Virus record (IMG/VR): IMGVR_UViG_3300031111_000530
Coordinates: 1 to 31,570 of that record
Reading direction: 5' to 3' (one strand)
DNA length: 31,570 nt
Origin: a virus
In this document: positions 29,809-31,570 of the stretch, one piece after another
Layout of the letters: each line of letters begins with the position of its first letter
How positions within the stretch are numbered: the first letter of the stretch is position 1
Position numbers and translations under genes: made by a program
Notes under the pieces: generated by a model
The model's database searches: none
Seen by the model: only the letters and a program-made list of their open reading frames with translations
What the model was told of the DNA's origin: nothing

Positions 29809-30005
29809 GCGGGAGGGTGCGAGAAGCACGACTCGAAATCAGGTTGACCGAGCAGGAGAAGCAGTTGCTACGACAAGCCGCCAACGACCGAGGAACGACA
29901 GTCGCCGAGTTCGTCCGAGAGACGCTACTCATGCGGGCGAGAGGCGACGACGAGTGGGCGCGAAGCATGGTGCTCGACGCGCTCACGGAGGCGCTGGCGG
30001 AATGA
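29799..30005 (+). CDS. Ribbon-helix-helix (CopG/Arc-type) repressor candidate
   Basis: 68 residues. ARLEIRLTEQEKQLLRQAAN (10-29) gives the strand-helix A and TTVAEFVRETLLMRA (33-47) the helix B of a ribbon-helix-helix protein, which dimerises and binds DNA by its N-terminal strand. It has no upstream ribosome binding site: the ATG is within about 5 bases of the predicted transcript start, so a leaderless message is likely. An in-frame GTG at 29817 is directly after GGGAGG, too close to be a normal start. The palindrome over its promoter points to autoregulation. Confidence 0.75.
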   Translation: MSVRGRVREARLEIRLTEQEKQLLRQAANDRGTTVAEFVRETLLMRARGDDEWARSMVLDALTEALAE

Positions 30006-30724
30006 CCAAAGCAACGAACAACGGACGCAAGCCCGCCAAGAAGAGCAAGACCAAAGCCGCGCCGAAGAAATCGCCAGCTCCCGCCAAGCGCAAGGCCAAG
30101 CCGAAGAAGGCCAAGCAGCCGCCCCGCATCGCGCCGTCGACCTACAACGCGATGTACCAAGCGTACAAGGAGCGGCAGTCTGTCGCCCACGTCGCCAGGG
30201 CAGCGGGGGTGAGCTACGACACCGCGACACACTACGTCACCGGACCCGGCGCGCCAGACTTCGCGATGGAGCCGATCCGTACGCGGTTCCTACGAGCGGA
30301 GCGCTCACGCCAGCAAGAAGAAGACATGACCGCGGCGAAGGCGGCGAAGATGCGGCTCAAGCTCGTCGACGCGATCCTCAACCTCGCAGAGGGCGAGGGC
30401 GTGCTTCTGCAAGACGACTTGAAGGCGCGTGTCGACGACTACCGCGCGCGACTCGAGGAGTGGAAGAAGGAGAACCCGGCAACGCGCGGCGACCCGCCGA
30501 CAGCGCCGGTGAAGCTCGGACTCGGCTCGCTCGGCAAGCTCGTCGACCGGATGGTGCGAACGGAGCAGTTCCTGCGCGGCGGATACGACTCGAAGATCGG
30601 AGTGGCCGACGCGACTGGCCGCTTCGCGAACTACACCGACGAGGAGCTGCTGCAGCATGCTCTGACCGGGCGCGTGCCGGATCACGACCGCTCGGCGAAC
30701 AACGCCGGAAACGGCGACAGGTAG
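30002..30724 (+). CDS. Basic DNA-binding protein with histone H1-like tail (small-terminase candidate)
   Basis: 240 residues. Residues 1-45 are Lys/Ala/Pro-rich like a histone H1 tail. A helix-turn-helix (about 48-75, YNAMYQAYKERQSVAHVARA and AGVSYDTATHYV) follows, then a coiled helical middle and a C-terminal NYTDEELLQHALTG. The HTH plus helical core and 'y.tdeEl' end resemble small terminase subunits, but no large subunit is in the window. It is coupled to the RHH gene (ATGA), so it may share its operator. Confidence 0.5.
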   Translation: MTKATNNGRKPAKKSKTKAAPKKSPAPAKRKAKPKKAKQPPRIAPSTYNAMYQAYKERQSVAHVARAAGVSYDTATHYVTGPGAPDFAMEPIRTRFLRAERSRQQEEDMTAAKAAKMRLKLVDAILNLAEGEGVLLQDDLKARVDDYRARLEEWKKENPATRGDPPTAPVKLGLGSLGKLVDRMVRTEQFLRGGYDSKIGVADATGRFANYTDEELLQHALTGRVPDHDRSANNAGNGDR

Positions 30725-30733
30725 CAGACGATC

Positions 30734-30749
30734 GCGGGACCGACCCCGC
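30734..30749 (+). terminator. Stem-loop between 30002 gene and queD
   Basis: GCGGG (30734-30738) and CCCGC (30745-30749), loop ACCGAC, followed by ATCGTTT. Weak intrinsic terminator candidate. Confidence 0.4.
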
Positions 30750-30775
30750 ATCGTTTAGCAGGTAAGGGGTTGAAG

Positions 30776-31570
30776 ATGCAGACAATTTCTAAACGGTTTA
30801 CGTTCGAGGCTTCACACCGTTTGCGGTATCACGAGGGCGCGTGCCGCAACCTACACGGCCACAGCTACGCGCTGACCGTCCACGTCGCGGGCGACCGCAA
30901 GACCAGTGGGCCAGCGACCGGCATGCTCGTCGACTTCAAGCAGTTGAAGCAGGCCGTCGAGGGCGTGTTGTTCAGGGGCGAGCTGTACGACGGCGACAGG
31001 CTCGTCGACACGACGCCGTTCGACCACGCCGTCATGCTGCACGAGGACGACGAGCTGTGTGAGCTGCTCAAGGAGCGCGCGCTTGCCCGCCCCGGCGACG
31101 ACGGGAACGCTCACAGCTTCAAGCTGCGCGTCATCCCGATGACAGAGGAGCCGACCGCCGAGTACATGGCGGGGCTGTTCGCTGGGCTGGTGCAGAAGAA
31201 CCTCGACGGACTCGGCGCGGACGTCGACGTGGTGCGCATCGACCTCTACGAGACGGAGACGAGCTGCGCGACGTGGGAAGCCGAGGAGCCGTACGTCTAC
31301 GAGGACGAGGGGCCGGACCTCGACGAGGCGCTCGCTGGCAAGCCGACGCACGAGCTGCTGAACCTCGCACGGAACGTGCTCAAGCACGCGCGCGACCATC
31401 GGCTCAACGACGACGACACGAACGAAGCGTTCGACACGATCCTCGACATGATCAACGACCTCGACGACGGCATCGACCAGCAGGACGCGGAAGACGCGGC
31501 CAAGTGCGAAGATCGTTCGGGCGACTCGGATGGATCGCCGGGACAGGAGGACACCGAGCCGAACGACTGA
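30776..31570 (+). CDS. queD: QueD-like 6-carboxytetrahydropterin synthase with acidic C-terminal extension
   Basis: 264 residues; the last codon ends at the window edge. The QueD/PTPS fold spans about 1-168: FEASHRL (10-16; His14), CRNLHGHSY (23-31; Cys23, His27, His29), the LVDFKQLK segment (51-58), FDHAVML (82-88) and PTAEYMA (126-132), then LYETETSCATW (157-167). His14, His27 and His29 bind zinc and Cys23 is the catalytic Cys. It turns 7,8-dihydroneopterin triphosphate into the precursor of 7-deazaguanines. Residues 170-264 form an unusual Asp/Glu-rich tail. In phages QueD usually serves 7-deazaguanine DNA modification with QueC, QueE and FolE, which are not in this window. ATG 30776 is used; GTAAGGGG is upstream. 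Confidence 0.9.
   Translation: MQTISKRFTFEASHRLRYHEGACRNLHGHSYALTVHVAGDRKTSGPATGMLVDFKQLKQAVEGVLFRGELYDGDRLVDTTPFDHAVMLHEDDELCELLKERALARPGDDGNAHSFKLRVIPMTEEPTAEYMAGLFAGLVQKNLDGLGADVDVVRIDLYETETSCATWEAEEPYVYEDEGPDLDEALAGKPTHELLNLARNVLKHARDHRLNDDDTNEAFDTILDMINDLDDGIDQQDAEDAAKCEDRSGDSDGSPGQEDTEPND

Noticed and set aside
1-31570. CRISPR arrays, tRNA or rRNA genes, insertion sequences
   Set aside because: I looked for evenly spaced repeats, cloverleaf-type arms and transposase motifs and saw none. The three-way junction at 17660-17715 lacks the tRNA arm pattern and a CCA end.

Overview
The window is a contiguous piece of a GC-rich tailed-phage (or prophage-like) genome. Every convincing gene lies on the plus strand. 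Genes are short, mostly unrecognised and almost gapless, joined by ATGA, GTGA or TGATG stop-start overlaps and preceded by strong AGGAGG-type ribosome binding sites. No ribosomal, central-metabolic, integrase, capsid or large-terminase gene is visible, so this is the early/middle (replication, nucleotide, lysis) half of a phage genome. The lysis-type proteins (a PGRP/T7-lysozyme-like amidase, a transglycosylase with a lipoprotein-like leader, and two overlapping spanin-like membrane/coiled-coil proteins) favour a host with an outer membrane. This is an inference, and the host genus cannot be read from the sequence.

Layout. 1-5000: replication and recombination block: the C-terminal part of a RecT-like annealase, a DnaD/O-type replication initiator with iteron-like repeats inside its gene, a DnaB helicase, and two unknown proteins. 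5040-6740: cell-wall lysis pair (amidase and SLT-like transglycosylase). 6738-13970: small unknown proteins, a protein with a tail-fibre-type C-terminal domain, an HNH/DUF968-like protein, a DUF5131 (Gp37/Gp68) radical-SAM-like protein, a two-helix membrane protein, the spanin-like pair, and a stand-alone class II ribonucleotide-reductase TSCPD-like domain. 13970-17520: SSB, a Spo11/Top6A-like 'Mini-A' protein, a DNA adenine methyltransferase-like protein, and unknowns. 17519-17777 is the longest non-coding gap; it holds a promoter followed by a series of perfect stem-loops including a three-way junction, ahead of an HD phosphohydrolase. 18344-24720: zinc-ribbon proteins, two PD-(D/E)XK nuclease candidates, a YkgJ-type cysteine-cluster protein and a helix-turn-helix protein. 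24775-28650: a paralogous pair of beta-rich, possibly virion-decoration proteins, then DUF1643, ASCH, winged-helix, zinc-ribbon and a second YkgJ protein. 29760-31570: a ribbon-helix-helix repressor candidate with its own palindromic operator, a basic DNA-binding protein, and a QueD-like 6-carboxytetrahydropterin synthase with a long acidic tail.

How the parts fit. RecT, SSB, DnaB and the initiator would form the recombination-dependent replication machinery. Mini-A, the adenine methyltransferase, the PD-(D/E)XK proteins and the HNH-like protein act on DNA. QueD, the radical-SAM-like DUF5131 protein, the HD protein and the TSCPD domain point to nucleotide metabolism, possibly 7-deazaguanine modification of phage DNA; the remaining genes of that pathway are not in the window. 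Regulation seems to rely on a few sigma70-type promoters in the rare gaps and on stem-loops placed directly before ribosome binding sites.

The most unusual items are the structured leader at 17546-17777, the orphan Spo11/Top6A-like protein, the palindrome and GTAC array before the RHH gene, the helically phased repeats inside the initiator gene, and the 8-nt sequence complementary to a ribosome binding site at 23624/23705.
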